DNA from: Aedoeadaptatus ivorii
Lineage (GTDB): Bacteria; Bacillota; Clostridia; Tissierellales; Peptoniphilaceae
Length of the DNA stretch: 64,000 bases
Reading direction: 5' to 3'
Assembly (NCBI RefSeq): GCF_900638585.1
Contig: NZ_LR134523.1
Location: forward strand, 460,001-524,000
The number at the start of each line of letters is the position of its first letter. The first letter of the stretch is position 1. A program made the translations under genes and the position numbers. Below the pieces are notes generated by a model. The model had not been told where the DNA came from, ran no database searches, and was given only the letters and a program-made list of their open reading frames with translations. Shown piece by piece: positions 50,585 to 58,511 of the stretch.

Positions 50585-51690
50585 GCGTATGCTCTACTAC
50601 ACGCTGATGTCCGTCGCCCTGGGCCTTTTGGTGGGAGCGATTATCTTGCTTGCCGTGGACGTAAACCCCATAGAAGCGTATAAGGTCATGATTTTGGGCG
50701 CCTTCGGCCGTCCCAAGTATCTGTCTTGGACCATCGTCGAGGCGGTGCCGATCATCCTTACGGGGATCGCCGTCGCCTTCGCCTTTCGCACCGGCATCTT
50801 TAATATCGGGGCGGAAGGACAGTTTATCGTCGGGAGTTTGGGCGCCATTATGGTGGGCGCGGCGGTCGAGATGCCGCCGGTGATCCACGCCGTCGTCGCC
50901 ATACTCGCAGGGGTCGCCTTCGGCGCGCTTTGGGGCGCGATTGTCGGCATCTGCAAGGCAAAGCGGGGCGTCAACGAGGTCAACTCCCTCGATTATGTTG
51001 AACTGGATCGCCTTCTACCTGAGCAACTATATGCTCACCAAGGCATTTCTCAGAAAGCCCGACAGCAACTATTCCTTCGACATTCACCCGTCGGCGGGGA
51101 TTCGCATTTTGGGCGAGTGGAAGCGCTCCGGCGCCGGGCGCGCCTTTTTGCGCGAACACGAAATCCTCAAGGACATCTTGAACCCGCCGGTTCACTGGGG
51201 CATTTTGCTCGCCATCGTCGTCGCCATTGCAGTGTGGTTTATTTTAAAGAAAACCAGCTTGGGCTACGAATTGAAGGCGGTGGGCTACAATAAATTTGCC
51301 GCGGAATATGGCGGCATCAATATCTCTAAGAACGTCATGATTTCCATGGCCGTTTCCGGCGCCATCGCCGGGCTCGCCGGCGCCGTGCAGGTGCTCGGCG
51401 TACAGGGCAATATCGGCCTGTTGGCGGCACAACAGGGCTACGGATTTAACGGCATCGCGGTCAGTTTGATCGCCGCTAATCATCCCATCGCCTGTATTCC
51501 TGCGGGCATTCTCTTTGCCGCCCTCAGTTACGGCGGCGGGAAGCTAAATTCCGCCATGAAGACGCCTTCGGAGATTATCAATATCGTCATCGGCATTATC
51601 GTGTTGTTTATCGCCATGCCGCGCTTTATGGACTGGATCCGCAACAAATTTGCCGCGAAGAAACAAGGGGGAGGGGAAACCATTGAATAA
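50577..51690 (+). pseudogene. Nucleoside ABC transporter permease, interrupted by a one-base frameshift
   Basis: A BmpC/NupB-like membrane permease. Frame one runs to GICKAKRGVNEVNS, then goes out of frame; frame two resumes at SIMLNWIAFYLSNYMLTKAFL and continues to 51690 with GYELKAVGYNKFAAEYGGI and SGAIAGLAGAVQVLG. Deleting one C of the CCC at 50987-50989 gives NEVNSSIMLNW, the expected family sequence, and a protein of about 370 residues. As written the first frame would read into unrelated sequence to 51293. All neighbours are intact. It is either a recent lesion or a base-calling error. Confidence 0.85.
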
Positions 51691-52624
51691 CACAATACTG
51701 TTAAGCATCGCCGGGGTGCTGGGCATCACCTTGCTCTACGCCGCTCCCTTGATTTATGCGGCCATGGGCGGCATCGTCAGCGAAAACACCGGCGTCGTCA
51801 ATATCGGACTCGAAGGCATGATGACCATCGGCGCCCTGGTGGGCGCAACGGTCGGATTTTATCTGGGAAACCCCTGGCTCGCCTTTATCGCCGGCGGATT
51901 GGGGGGCATGGCCATTGCGCTCCTACACGGCGTGGCGACGATCCACTTCGGCGCCGACCACGTGGTGAGCGGTACCGCCATCAACTTGCTGGGGCCGGGC
52001 CTTTCGATTTTCCTCGCCCGCCTGTTTTTCGACGGGGCGGCGATGACTCAACCCATCCCCCTCGGCAACAAGATGCCCCGGGTATTTTCCGGCGTCTTTA
52101 AGGGCGGCACCGTGGGCAATATTATCTTTAACCAATATATCACCGTATATATCGCCATCGCCTTGGTCGCCGTGGTTTACTTCGTCCTCTACAAGACCAA
52201 ATTGGGACTGCGCCTTCGGGCGGTGGGCGAACACCCGCACGCCGCCGAGACCCTGGGTGTCGATGTGTATAAGATGAAATACATCGGCGTATTGACCTCG
52301 GGATTTTTGGCGGGCCTGGGCGGTGCGAGCCTGAGTCTCGCCGTGGTGGCGAACTTCCGCGAGACCCTCATTTCGGGCCAAGGCTTTATCGCCCTTGCGG
52401 CGGTCATTTTCGGCGGCTGGAAGCCTCACACCACGCTGCTCGCGTGCCTCCTTTTCGGGGCGGCGGAAGGCCTGGTGGTCTATCTGGGTTCGACCTCCCT
52501 TTCGGTGGCGCCGGACCTCTTGAATATGCTCCCGTATGTCATCACCATGGTCGCCATGATCGCCTTCGTAGGCGAGGCACGTGGACCGTCGGCAAACGGG
52601 TTGCCCTACAAGCGAAACAAATAA
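51683..52624 (+). CDS. Nucleoside ABC transporter permease, second subunit
   Basis: A 313-residue membrane protein with about eight to ten helices. The TTG start at 51683 has GGGGGAGGGG six bases upstream and overlaps the previous stop. GGIVSENTGVVNIGLEGMM, DHVVSGTAINLL, GLRLRAVGEHPHAAETLGVDV and SGQGFIALAAVIFGGW are typical of the YufQ/NupC family. It forms the channel with the permease before it, so if that gene is truly broken, this importer would not work. Confidence 0.92.
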   Translation: MNNTILLSIAGVLGITLLYAAPLIYAAMGGIVSENTGVVNIGLEGMMTIGALVGATVGFYLGNPWLAFIAGGLGGMAIALLHGVATIHFGADHVVSGTAINLLGPGLSIFLARLFFDGAAMTQPIPLGNKMPRVFSGVFKGGTVGNIIFNQYITVYIAIALVAVVYFVLYKTKLGLRLRAVGEHPHAAETLGVDVYKMKYIGVLTSGFLAGLGGASLSLAVVANFRETLISGQGFIALAAVIFGGWKPHTTLLACLLFGAAEGLVVYLGSTSLSVAPDLLNMLPYVITMVAMIAFVGEARGPSANGLPYKRNK

Positions 52625-52630
52625 ATGGTT

Positions 52631-52668
52631 GATGTGCAGACAAATGCGTCTGCGCATCTTTTTTTTTG
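52631..52668 (+). terminator. Terminator of the nucleoside transporter operon
   Basis: GATGTGCAGAC and GTCTGCGCATC pair with one mismatch around AAATGC, and a run of nine T follows. Confidence 0.87.
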
Positions 52669-52757
52669 CTCTCCTTTGCGATATCCTAGAATAGGAATAA
52701 TTGTCGATTCAAAACGATCGGCAGCCGTCAAATACATATAAAAAGTACGGAGGAAAG

Positions 52758-53963
52758 ATGAATCGCAATCGATTGGAAAATGTTATGCTCGTCATACTGG
52801 GCACAGACATCAACGCATACGGCATCGCCCGCAGCTGTCATTCTCATTACGAAAAGACCTCTCATGCCTTCGGCTACAAGGCGCTCGTCGAGACGGCAAA
52901 CAGCCGCATTGTAACGCCGCATATCGTCGAGGGTTTTTATCGCGACGAGGTATTTACCCGCACGCTCCTCGACTTCGCCGCGGCGCATCCCGACAAGGAG
53001 AAAGTGCTCGTGCCCTGTTCGGATCTCTATGCGGAGCTGATGAGCCGCAATGCCGAAGTCTTACAAGGCGCCTATCGCTTTCGCATCGTAGAGGAGGCGC
53101 TGCGCCGAAAACTGGAAGATAAAATCGACTTTTACCATATGTGTGAAACCTACGGGCTCGAATATCCCGATACCCATGTATTGGATGCGGAATACGCGGA
53201 TTTTGATTTTGAGGGCTTGGAGTATCCCATTGCAGTAAAGCCCAATGACAGCATTGGGTATGCCATGATCGATTTTCCCCATAAAAAAAAGGCCTACACC
53301 ATACATACGCCGCAGGCGGCGCGGACGGTGATGGCACAGATCTACGGCGCCGGTTATAAGGGAGCCATGATCCTCCAGGACTTTATCCCGGGGGATCAAA
53401 GTGAAATGGCAGTGCTCAACACCTATTCCGACGGCGAGGGACGCGTGCGCATGATGTGCTACGGCAAATGCCTCTTAGACGAGGTGCTGCCCTTAAATAT
53501 CGGCAACTACAATGCCCTCGTTACCGAAGACAATCCGGAAGTCTACGACCGGTATCAAAAGTTTTTGGAGGCGATCGGCTATAAAGGCTACGGCAATTTC
53601 GATTTAAAGCGAGACCCCCGCGATGGGAGATTTAAGGTTTTCGAAATGAACCTGCGACCGGGTCGTTCCAGCTTTTATATGGAAGCCGGCGGGCTCAATT
53701 ATATCAGCTATCTCTTAAACGATGTGCTCGACGGCGGCTTAGAAGGTTGTCACCGCCATACAGCGCGAGGGCTGTGGCTCTATGTCGATCCCTATGTATT
53801 AAAAAAATACGCCTCTCCCGGAGACCGGGCGTATGCAAAAGAATTGTTAAAGGACGGCTATGCATTTACCCAGTGGTATGAGAACGATCGCTCGCCGGCG
53901 AGGCTACTTCAATACTGGCGCCGCCGCCTCTCTACCGTTAAATACTACCGTATCTACGGTTAG
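52758..53963 (+). CDS. ATP-grasp ligase, D-aspartate ligase-like (peptidoglycan cross-bridge)
   Basis: A 401-residue ATP-grasp protein; the ATG at 52758 has GGAGG upstream. N-terminal VMLVILGTDINAYGIARSCH and HAFGYKALVETANSRI, AVKPNDSIGYAMIDF (ATP-binding strand), ILQDFIPGDQSEMAVLNTYS and FEMNLRPGRSSFYMEAGG (metal-binding Glu/Asn) resemble AslFm, the Enterococcus faecium enzyme that adds D-aspartate to the lysine of the cell-wall stem peptide. The aspartate racemase encoded convergently downstream supports this. A D-glutamate or other amino-acid specificity cannot be excluded. Its 3' end overlaps the racemase by 60 bases. Confidence 0.78.
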   Translation: MNRNRLENVMLVILGTDINAYGIARSCHSHYEKTSHAFGYKALVETANSRIVTPHIVEGFYRDEVFTRTLLDFAAAHPDKEKVLVPCSDLYAELMSRNAEVLQGAYRFRIVEEALRRKLEDKIDFYHMCETYGLEYPDTHVLDAEYADFDFEGLEYPIAVKPNDSIGYAMIDFPHKKKAYTIHTPQAARTVMAQIYGAGYKGAMILQDFIPGDQSEMAVLNTYSDGEGRVRMMCYGKCLLDEVLPLNIGNYNALVTEDNPEVYDRYQKFLEAIGYKGYGNFDLKRDPRDGRFKVFEMNLRPGRSSFYMEAGGLNYISYLLNDVLDGGLEGCHRHTARGLWLYVDPYVLKKYASPGDRAYAKELLKDGYAFTQWYENDRSPARLLQYWRRRLSTVKYYRIYG

Positions 53964-54671
53964 GGGATCGGGCCTTTTGGACTTGCCCGAAAGATCGATG
54001 CTCTTTTCGGCGAGGGTCGTAAGCGAATCGACGCAGAAGCGGGGATCGACGATGCCCGCACGATATAAGATAGAAAGCTCCGTACAGCCCAATAGAATGC
54101 TGTCGGCGCCTTTTTGTCGAAAGTAGGAAACCACCTCGGCGACTGAATCGGGGCGACACTTGCCCGTCGCCTTTAAGTTGGTATAGATGATCTCCATCAC
54201 CTTTTGCTGCATTGTTTGATCGGGGAGGACATACGCGATCCCTCGACGCGACAGGGCATCTTGATACAGACCCGAGCGGAGATTGCCCGTGGTGGCCATA
54301 ATGCCTGTGGTTTCGGCGGCGCGTTCTGCCACGGCATCGGCGGCGGTCTCGATCAAATTGACAATGGGCACCGATACGGAAGCGGCGAGCGCATCGTAAA
54401 AGCAGTGGGCGCTGTTACAAAGCAATACGATGGCATCCGCCCCGGCCTTTTCCAGAATTTTTACATCGCGCAAAAGATATGGCAGGGGACTTTCCTCGCT
54501 TTCGCCCAGTATGTATGCGGTGCGATCGGGGGTCGAAGCGGTAGAGGTAATCACCATATCGGGATAGTCCTGGTCGCAGTGGGCATCGGTAAGCGAGAGG
54601 ACGATCGTCTGAAACTGCGCGGTCACCAGCGGGCCGAGGCCGCTCAGTACGCCGATGGTATGTTGGGACAT
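53904..54671 (-). CDS. Aspartate/glutamate racemase family protein
   Basis: A 255-residue cofactor-independent racemase. The start at 54671 (M-S-Q-H-T) has AAAGGA upstream on the minus strand. IGVLSGLGPLVTAQFQ starts the fold; the two catalytic cysteines are C85 in LLCNSAH and C196 in LLGCTELS. The family makes D-Asp or D-Glu from the L form. Convergent with, and overlapping, a D-aspartate ligase-like gene, which is the E. faecium-type pairing, so D-aspartate for cell-wall bridges is the best guess. Bacterial MurI normally supplies D-Glu and would be elsewhere. Confidence 0.87.
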   Translation of the reverse strand: MSQHTIGVLSGLGPLVTAQFQTIVLSLTDAHCDQDYPDMVITSTASTPDRTAYILGESEESPLPYLLRDVKILEKAGADAIVLLCNSAHCFYDALAASVSVPIVNLIETAADAVAERAAETTGIMATTGNLRSGLYQDALSRRGIAYVLPDQTMQQKVMEIIYTNLKATGKCRPDSVAEVVSYFRQKGADSILLGCTELSILYRAGIVDPRFCVDSLTTLAEKSIDLSGKSKRPDPLTVDTVVFNGREAAAPVLK

Positions 54672-54701
54672 AAGATACACTTCCTTTCATAGATATTTTT
54701 C

Positions 54702-54730
54702 ATACTATCGCAGATAGAAAGCATATGCAA
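54702..54730 (-). promoter_or_regulatory. Promoter of the racemase gene
   Basis: On the minus strand TTGCAT and TAGTAT are 17 bases apart, with about 25 bases of leader. In the remaining 54731-54954 stretch, which separates the two divergent genes, I see no strong plus-strand promoter, only a TAAAAT at 54909. Confidence 0.6.
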
Positions 54731-54954
54731 GAAGATTGGCCCTTGAAAGCCGAAAACAGCGCGATACCCGGTGGCATCGGCCGATCACGACGGCCTTGCA
54801 ATAGGCGGGAAAAAGAGAATCGCTTCGTTTTGCCGAATCTTAGAGATTATGACGCCGCCATGTTTGGAATTTTACCCGGATTGTACACGACGGGAGCGGT
54901 ATTTCAGGTAAAATAGAAGGGAACATAGGATCGTGGCGTCGAAACGAGGTTTTC

Positions 54955-55569
54955 ATGATAAAGAATTGGATTCGAAATCCCCATGTAAAAAAATCGATCA
55001 ATATAGCGAGCTGGGTGGCGACGGGTCTGTTTTTGTTGTGGATGTGGAGAGCGGGCCTTTTGACCGACGAAAACAAGATCCGCGCGGCGCTCGAGGCATC
55101 GGGTGCATTCGCCCCATTGGTCTTTATCGCGATTCAGGCGATACAGGTCGTCATCCCCATCCTGCCCGGGGCGGTGGGCTGCGTCTTCGGCGTGGTCTTC
55201 TTCGGCTCGCTAAAGGGATTCTTATACAATTACATCGGCATCTGCCTAGGCTCCATCGCGGCGTTTTACCTCTCCCGGCGCTACGGTTCGGCGTTCGCCA
55301 GACAGATGGCGGGGGGAAAGACCTTCGAAAAGTATTTGCACTATCTCGACGATACCTCGCGATTCGAGAAGGTCCTCGCCTTTCTCATCTTCTTTCCGTT
55401 TGCGCCCGACGACATCCTCTGCTATGTGGCGGGCTTAAGTCGCATTCGCTTCGAACGGTTTACGACGATAATTCTGTTGGGTAAACCCTTTGCCATCTGG
55501 TCCTACACCATGGGCATGGTTTATCTCATCAATGTGGCAACAAAGGTGGCGGGAAAGATCATACTATGA
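54955..55569 (+). CDS. VTT-domain (TVP38/DedA-like) membrane protein
   Basis: A 204-residue membrane protein with about five helices. QAIQVVIPILPGAVGCVFGVVFFG and NYIGICLGSIAAFYLSRRYG form the VTT core; FFPFAPDDILCYVAGLSRI is the conserved re-entrant loop with the acidic pair. Members move lipids (including undecaprenyl phosphate in some) across the membrane. GAGG precedes the ATG. Its stop overlaps the glycosyltransferase start, suggesting joint work on a membrane glycolipid. Confidence 0.88.
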   Translation: MIKNWIRNPHVKKSINIASWVATGLFLLWMWRAGLLTDENKIRAALEASGAFAPLVFIAIQAIQVVIPILPGAVGCVFGVVFFGSLKGFLYNYIGICLGSIAAFYLSRRYGSAFARQMAGGKTFEKYLHYLDDTSRFEKVLAFLIFFPFAPDDILCYVAGLSRIRFERFTTIILLGKPFAIWSYTMGMVYLINVATKVAGKIIL

Positions 55570-56567
55570 AAGTCTATATTTACTCGCAGTTTCAAAAGTG
55601 GATCGCAACCAGCGGCATCGGCCGGGCGGGTATTCACCAAAAGTGGTGCCTTACCCTGGCGGGCGCTCGGGTGGTAGACAATTACAAGGACGCGGACGTG
55701 GTGCATATCAACACGATTTTTCCCGGTACGCCCTTTATGGCACATCGGGCGAGAAAAGCCGGAAAGAAAGTGGTCCTCCACGCCCATTCCACCGAAGAAG
55801 ATTTCCGCAATTCCTTTAAGGGATCCAATCAAATCGCCCCCTATTTCGGCAAATGGATCCGGTACTTATACGAACAGGGAGATGTGGTCGTCACCCCTTC
55901 CGCCTACTCCAAGCGGCTCTTAGAAGAAGACGGGGTCGATAAGGATATTTACGTACTCAGCAACGGCATCGATCTCGATTTTTATACCGCCAAGGGCGAT
56001 GAGCGCAACCGGTTCCGAAAACTCTACGGCTATGGGCCCGAGGATAAGGTTATTATGTCGGTGGGCCTGTGGATCGAGCGAAAGGGGATTTTGGATTTTA
56101 TCGAATTAGCAAAGTCCATGCCCGAATACCGCTTTATCTGGTTCGGAAAGACCAGCCCGAGCCTGATCCCCGCCAAGGTCGCCCGTGCCATCGAACAGGC
56201 GCCCTCGAACCTTCGCTTTCCGGGCTACGTATCCCGCGAGGCGCTGCGCGATGCGTACTTCGGCGCGGATCTGTTCTTATTCCCTTCTTACGAAGAGACC
56301 GAAGGCATCGTCGTCCTCGAGGCATTGGCTTCGAAAATCCCCGTGCTCCTCAGAAACATCCCCGTCTACAAAGGCTGGCTCACCCAGGGCCGCGACGTAC
56401 ATATGGCGCGCTCCCACGACGAATTCGCCGAGAAGGCAAAAAAGATTTTGTCCGGTGAGATGCAGGATTTGCGAGAAAACGGGTATAAAGTTGCCCAGTC
56501 CCGTTCTTTCGAGAGCATCGGAAAACGGCTGGTGGATATTTATCAAAGCATCGACGCAAATATGTAA
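55566..56567 (+). CDS. Glycosyltransferase family 4-type enzyme (glycolipid synthesis likely)
   Basis: A 333-residue GT-B glycosyltransferase. N-terminal TSGIGRAGIHQKWCLTLAGA is the acceptor-side loop, HINTIFPGTP and LHAHSTEEDFRNSFKGS follow, and the C-terminal domain has MSVGLWIERKGILDFIELA and the donor-binding EETEGIVVLEALASKIPVLL, where E-x7-E is present. The start overlaps the VTT gene by four bases (ATGA). Similar gene pairs make diglycosyl-diacylglycerol anchors in Firmicutes; the sugar donor is not determined by sequence. Confidence 0.88.
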   Translation: MKVYIYSQFQKWIATSGIGRAGIHQKWCLTLAGARVVDNYKDADVVHINTIFPGTPFMAHRARKAGKKVVLHAHSTEEDFRNSFKGSNQIAPYFGKWIRYLYEQGDVVVTPSAYSKRLLEEDGVDKDIYVLSNGIDLDFYTAKGDERNRFRKLYGYGPEDKVIMSVGLWIERKGILDFIELAKSMPEYRFIWFGKTSPSLIPAKVARAIEQAPSNLRFPGYVSREALRDAYFGADLFLFPSYEETEGIVVLEALASKIPVLLRNIPVYKGWLTQGRDVHMARSHDEFAEKAKKILSGEMQDLRENGYKVAQSRSFESIGKRLVDIYQSIDANM

Positions 56568-56577
56568 AGGAGACACC

Positions 56578-56997
56578 ATGGAATACAAAGTGTATGGAGA
56601 CGATATCGTCCTGCGCCTGGATCCGGGCGATAAAATCGCAGAGAGCCTCTTGGTATTGGCAGAGAAAGAAAACATTCAGGCGGCATCGGTCGTGGGCCTC
56701 GGCGCCACAGACGACGTAAAGTTCGGCATCATGGACCTAAACGCCAAAGAATATACCGAAATGCATCTGAAAAAGCCCATGGAAATCACCATGTTTATGG
56801 GCAATTTGACGAGAAAAGACGGCGAGGCCTATCTCCACAGCCATATCAATCTGGGAGATGTAGAGGGCAATGTTTTCGGCGGCCACTTCCACGAGGGCGT
56901 TATCTCCGTCACCGCGGAACTCTTTATCCACACCGTCGGCGGCACCGTGGAGCGCGTGTTTGACGAAAAGAGCGGCGTCAACAAGATGGTATTTTGA
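56578..56997 (+). CDS. PCC-domain (PPC/DUF296) protein
   Basis: A 139-residue single-domain protein of the PPC/DUF296 family: VLRLDPGDKIAESLLVLAEKENIQ, ASVVGLGATDDVKFGI and HSHINLGDVEGNVFGGHFHEGVISVTAELFI in shorter pieces, including the histidine triad HxH...GGHxH that binds a metal in solved bacterial members. In plants the domain is tied to AT-hook DNA binding, but bacterial stand-alone forms are metal-binding trimers of unknown role. GGAG lies upstream of the ATG, ten bases after the glycosyltransferase. Confidence 0.88.
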   Translation: MEYKVYGDDIVLRLDPGDKIAESLLVLAEKENIQAASVVGLGATDDVKFGIMDLNAKEYTEMHLKKPMEITMFMGNLTRKDGEAYLHSHINLGDVEGNVFGGHFHEGVISVTAELFIHTVGGTVERVFDEKSGVNKMVF

Positions 56998-57012
56998 TCG
57001 ATTGAGAACGAG

Positions 57013-57036
57013 AGAGCCCGAGAGGGCTCTTTTTTG
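57013..57036 (+). terminator. Terminator after the PCC-domain gene
   Basis: AGAGCCC and GGGCTCT with loop GAGA, then five or six T. Confidence 0.85.
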
Positions 57037-57131
57037 ATGCCTGCATACGAAAACAGCCCTTTCTATGCCATCGCCGGGCGAGAAATTCTGTATTTCTTTC
57101 TTATATGTAAGTGGGAAGATAAAATCTGTGT

Positions 57132-57156
57132 TAAAATCAGATTAGTTAGCGAACTA
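57132..57156 (+). promoter_or_regulatory. Candidate promoter/operator of the hydrogenase maturation operon
   Basis: TAAAAT (57132-57137) could be a -10. Right after it TAGTT-AGCG-AACTA (57143-57156) is a perfect 5-bp inverted repeat with a 4-base spacer. It is positioned as an operator, though no regulator can be named. It is not a full Rex site. The rest of the 57037-57214 gap shows nothing else. Confidence 0.4.
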
Positions 57157-57214
57157 TCAATGTACCTTTGTTTTCGAGGTTCGTCCTTGAAGCCGAGGGA
57201 GGAGGTTTAGGAAT

Positions 57215-57469
57215 ATGGATGAAAAGTTGGGCATCATCGCCATTATCGTCGAATCCGGTTCCTCGGACTGTGTGGAGCGCATTAACGGGCTCTTGCACGA
57301 GTACCGCCACATTATCGTGGGCAGGCTCGGCATCCCCTATCCCAAGCGGGCGCTGTCTTTGATCAGCGTCGTGGTCGACGGGGAGCAGGACAAGATCAAT
57401 GCGCTTTCCGGGAAGCTCGGGATGCTCGGCGATGTCACCGTAAAGACGACGTTGGCAGGTGTGCGATGA
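57215..57469 (+). CDS. TM1266-like iron-only hydrogenase system regulator
   Basis: An 84-residue ACT-like protein with N-terminal LGIIAIIVES, central RINGLLHEYRHIIVGRLGIPYP and C-terminal ISVVVDGEQDKINALSGKLG. This is the small family called iron-only hydrogenase system regulator, nearly always found before hydE. The fold is NikR C-terminal/ACT-like; its ligand and target are unproven. GGAGGAGG lies before the ATG. It overlaps hydE by four bases. Confidence 0.9.
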   Translation: MDEKLGIIAIIVESGSSDCVERINGLLHEYRHIIVGRLGIPYPKRALSLISVVVDGEQDKINALSGKLGMLGDVTVKTTLAGVR

Positions 57470-58509
57470 TCGAAGGAATTTTAGAAAAAGCGGGAAGCGG
57501 CGCGGGCTTCGACCGACGGGAGCTGCGCTATCTCTTAGAGAACCGCGAACAGCTGGAGAAACGGGTGTTTCAGAAGGCGGAGGCAATCAGTCGGAAGCAC
57601 TTCCACGGAAAAATCTACGTGCGAGGTTTGATCGAATTTACCAATTATTGTAAAAACAATTGTTTCTACTGCGGCATCCGCAGGGACAATGCCGGTTTGG
57701 AGCGATTTCGCCTCGATGTCGGGGCGATGGAAGATGCGGTCCGTGCCGGCGCGGCGATGGGCTTTCGCACCTTTGTGCTCCAAGGGGGCGAGGATCCCTA
57801 TTTTACCGACGAGATTCTTGCCGATCGCATTGCACGGATCAAGGCGATCTGTCCCGACGCCGCCGTCACTTTGTCGGTGGGCGAGCGGAGCCGCGAATCC
57901 TATGCGCGGCTGAAGCGGGCAGGGGCGGACCGTTTTTTGCTCCGCCACGAGACCGCCGATGCCGATCACTACGGCAAATTGCATCCGTCGGAGATGGATC
58001 CGGAGAAGAGAAAGCGATGCCTGTGGGATCTCAAGGCATTAGGATACCAAGTGGGGAGCGGATTTATGGTGGGAAGCCCCTATCAGAGGATCGAGAATCT
58101 GATCGAGGACTTTATGTTCTTACAAGAACTCGAGCCCGCCATGATGGGGATCGGTCCCTATGTCCGCCACCACGCCACGCCGTTTAGGGACTTTTCCTGC
58201 GGCAGCGTGGATCTCGCGGCGTATTGTATCGCGATTTTGCGGATGCTCTTTCCCAAGGCAAATATCCCGTCTACGACGGCGATGCAGACCTTGGCAAAAG
58301 ACGGGCGCAATCGGGGCATCCGGGCGGGCGCGAATGTTTTTATGCCGAATCTGAGTCCGCGGGAAAACCGCAGGCGCTATGCGATCTACGACAATAAGGC
58401 GTCCTTTGCATTAGAAGCGGCGGAGAATTTGGAAACATTGAAGGATCAAATCGCAGCCCTGGGCTATACGATCGATATGGGCCGGGGAGATTATAAAGTG
58501 GAGGGATGA
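57466..58509 (+). CDS. hydE: [FeFe] hydrogenase H-cluster radical SAM maturase HydE
   Basis: A 347-residue radical SAM enzyme. The cluster motif is C62-K-N-N-C66-F-Y-C69, and LQGGEDPYFTDE and RHETADADHYGKLHP are HydE-type active-site regions. HydE works on a cysteine-bound iron-dicarbonyl intermediate to make the di-iron subcluster. The ATG overlaps the TM1266-like gene and the stop overlaps the hydG upstream site. It must serve the hydrogenase gene at 8661, since no structural gene is adjacent. Confidence 0.95.
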   Translation: MIEGILEKAGSGAGFDRRELRYLLENREQLEKRVFQKAEAISRKHFHGKIYVRGLIEFTNYCKNNCFYCGIRRDNAGLERFRLDVGAMEDAVRAGAAMGFRTFVLQGGEDPYFTDEILADRIARIKAICPDAAVTLSVGERSRESYARLKRAGADRFLLRHETADADHYGKLHPSEMDPEKRKRCLWDLKALGYQVGSGFMVGSPYQRIENLIEDFMFLQELEPAMMGIGPYVRHHATPFRDFSCGSVDLAAYCIAILRMLFPKANIPSTTAMQTLAKDGRNRGIRAGANVFMPNLSPRENRRRYAIYDNKASFALEAAENLETLKDQIAALGYTIDMGRGDYKVEG

Positions 58510-58511
58510 GA

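Noticed and set aside
50975-51000. Programmed frameshift in the nucleoside permease
   Set aside because: CTCCCTC is not a known slippery site and the family is not recoded; a single extra C is the simpler explanation.
53860-54126. Plus-strand open frame over the ligase/racemase overlap as an extra gene
   Set aside because: It is the reverse image of the racemase C-terminus in a different frame, with no site of its own.
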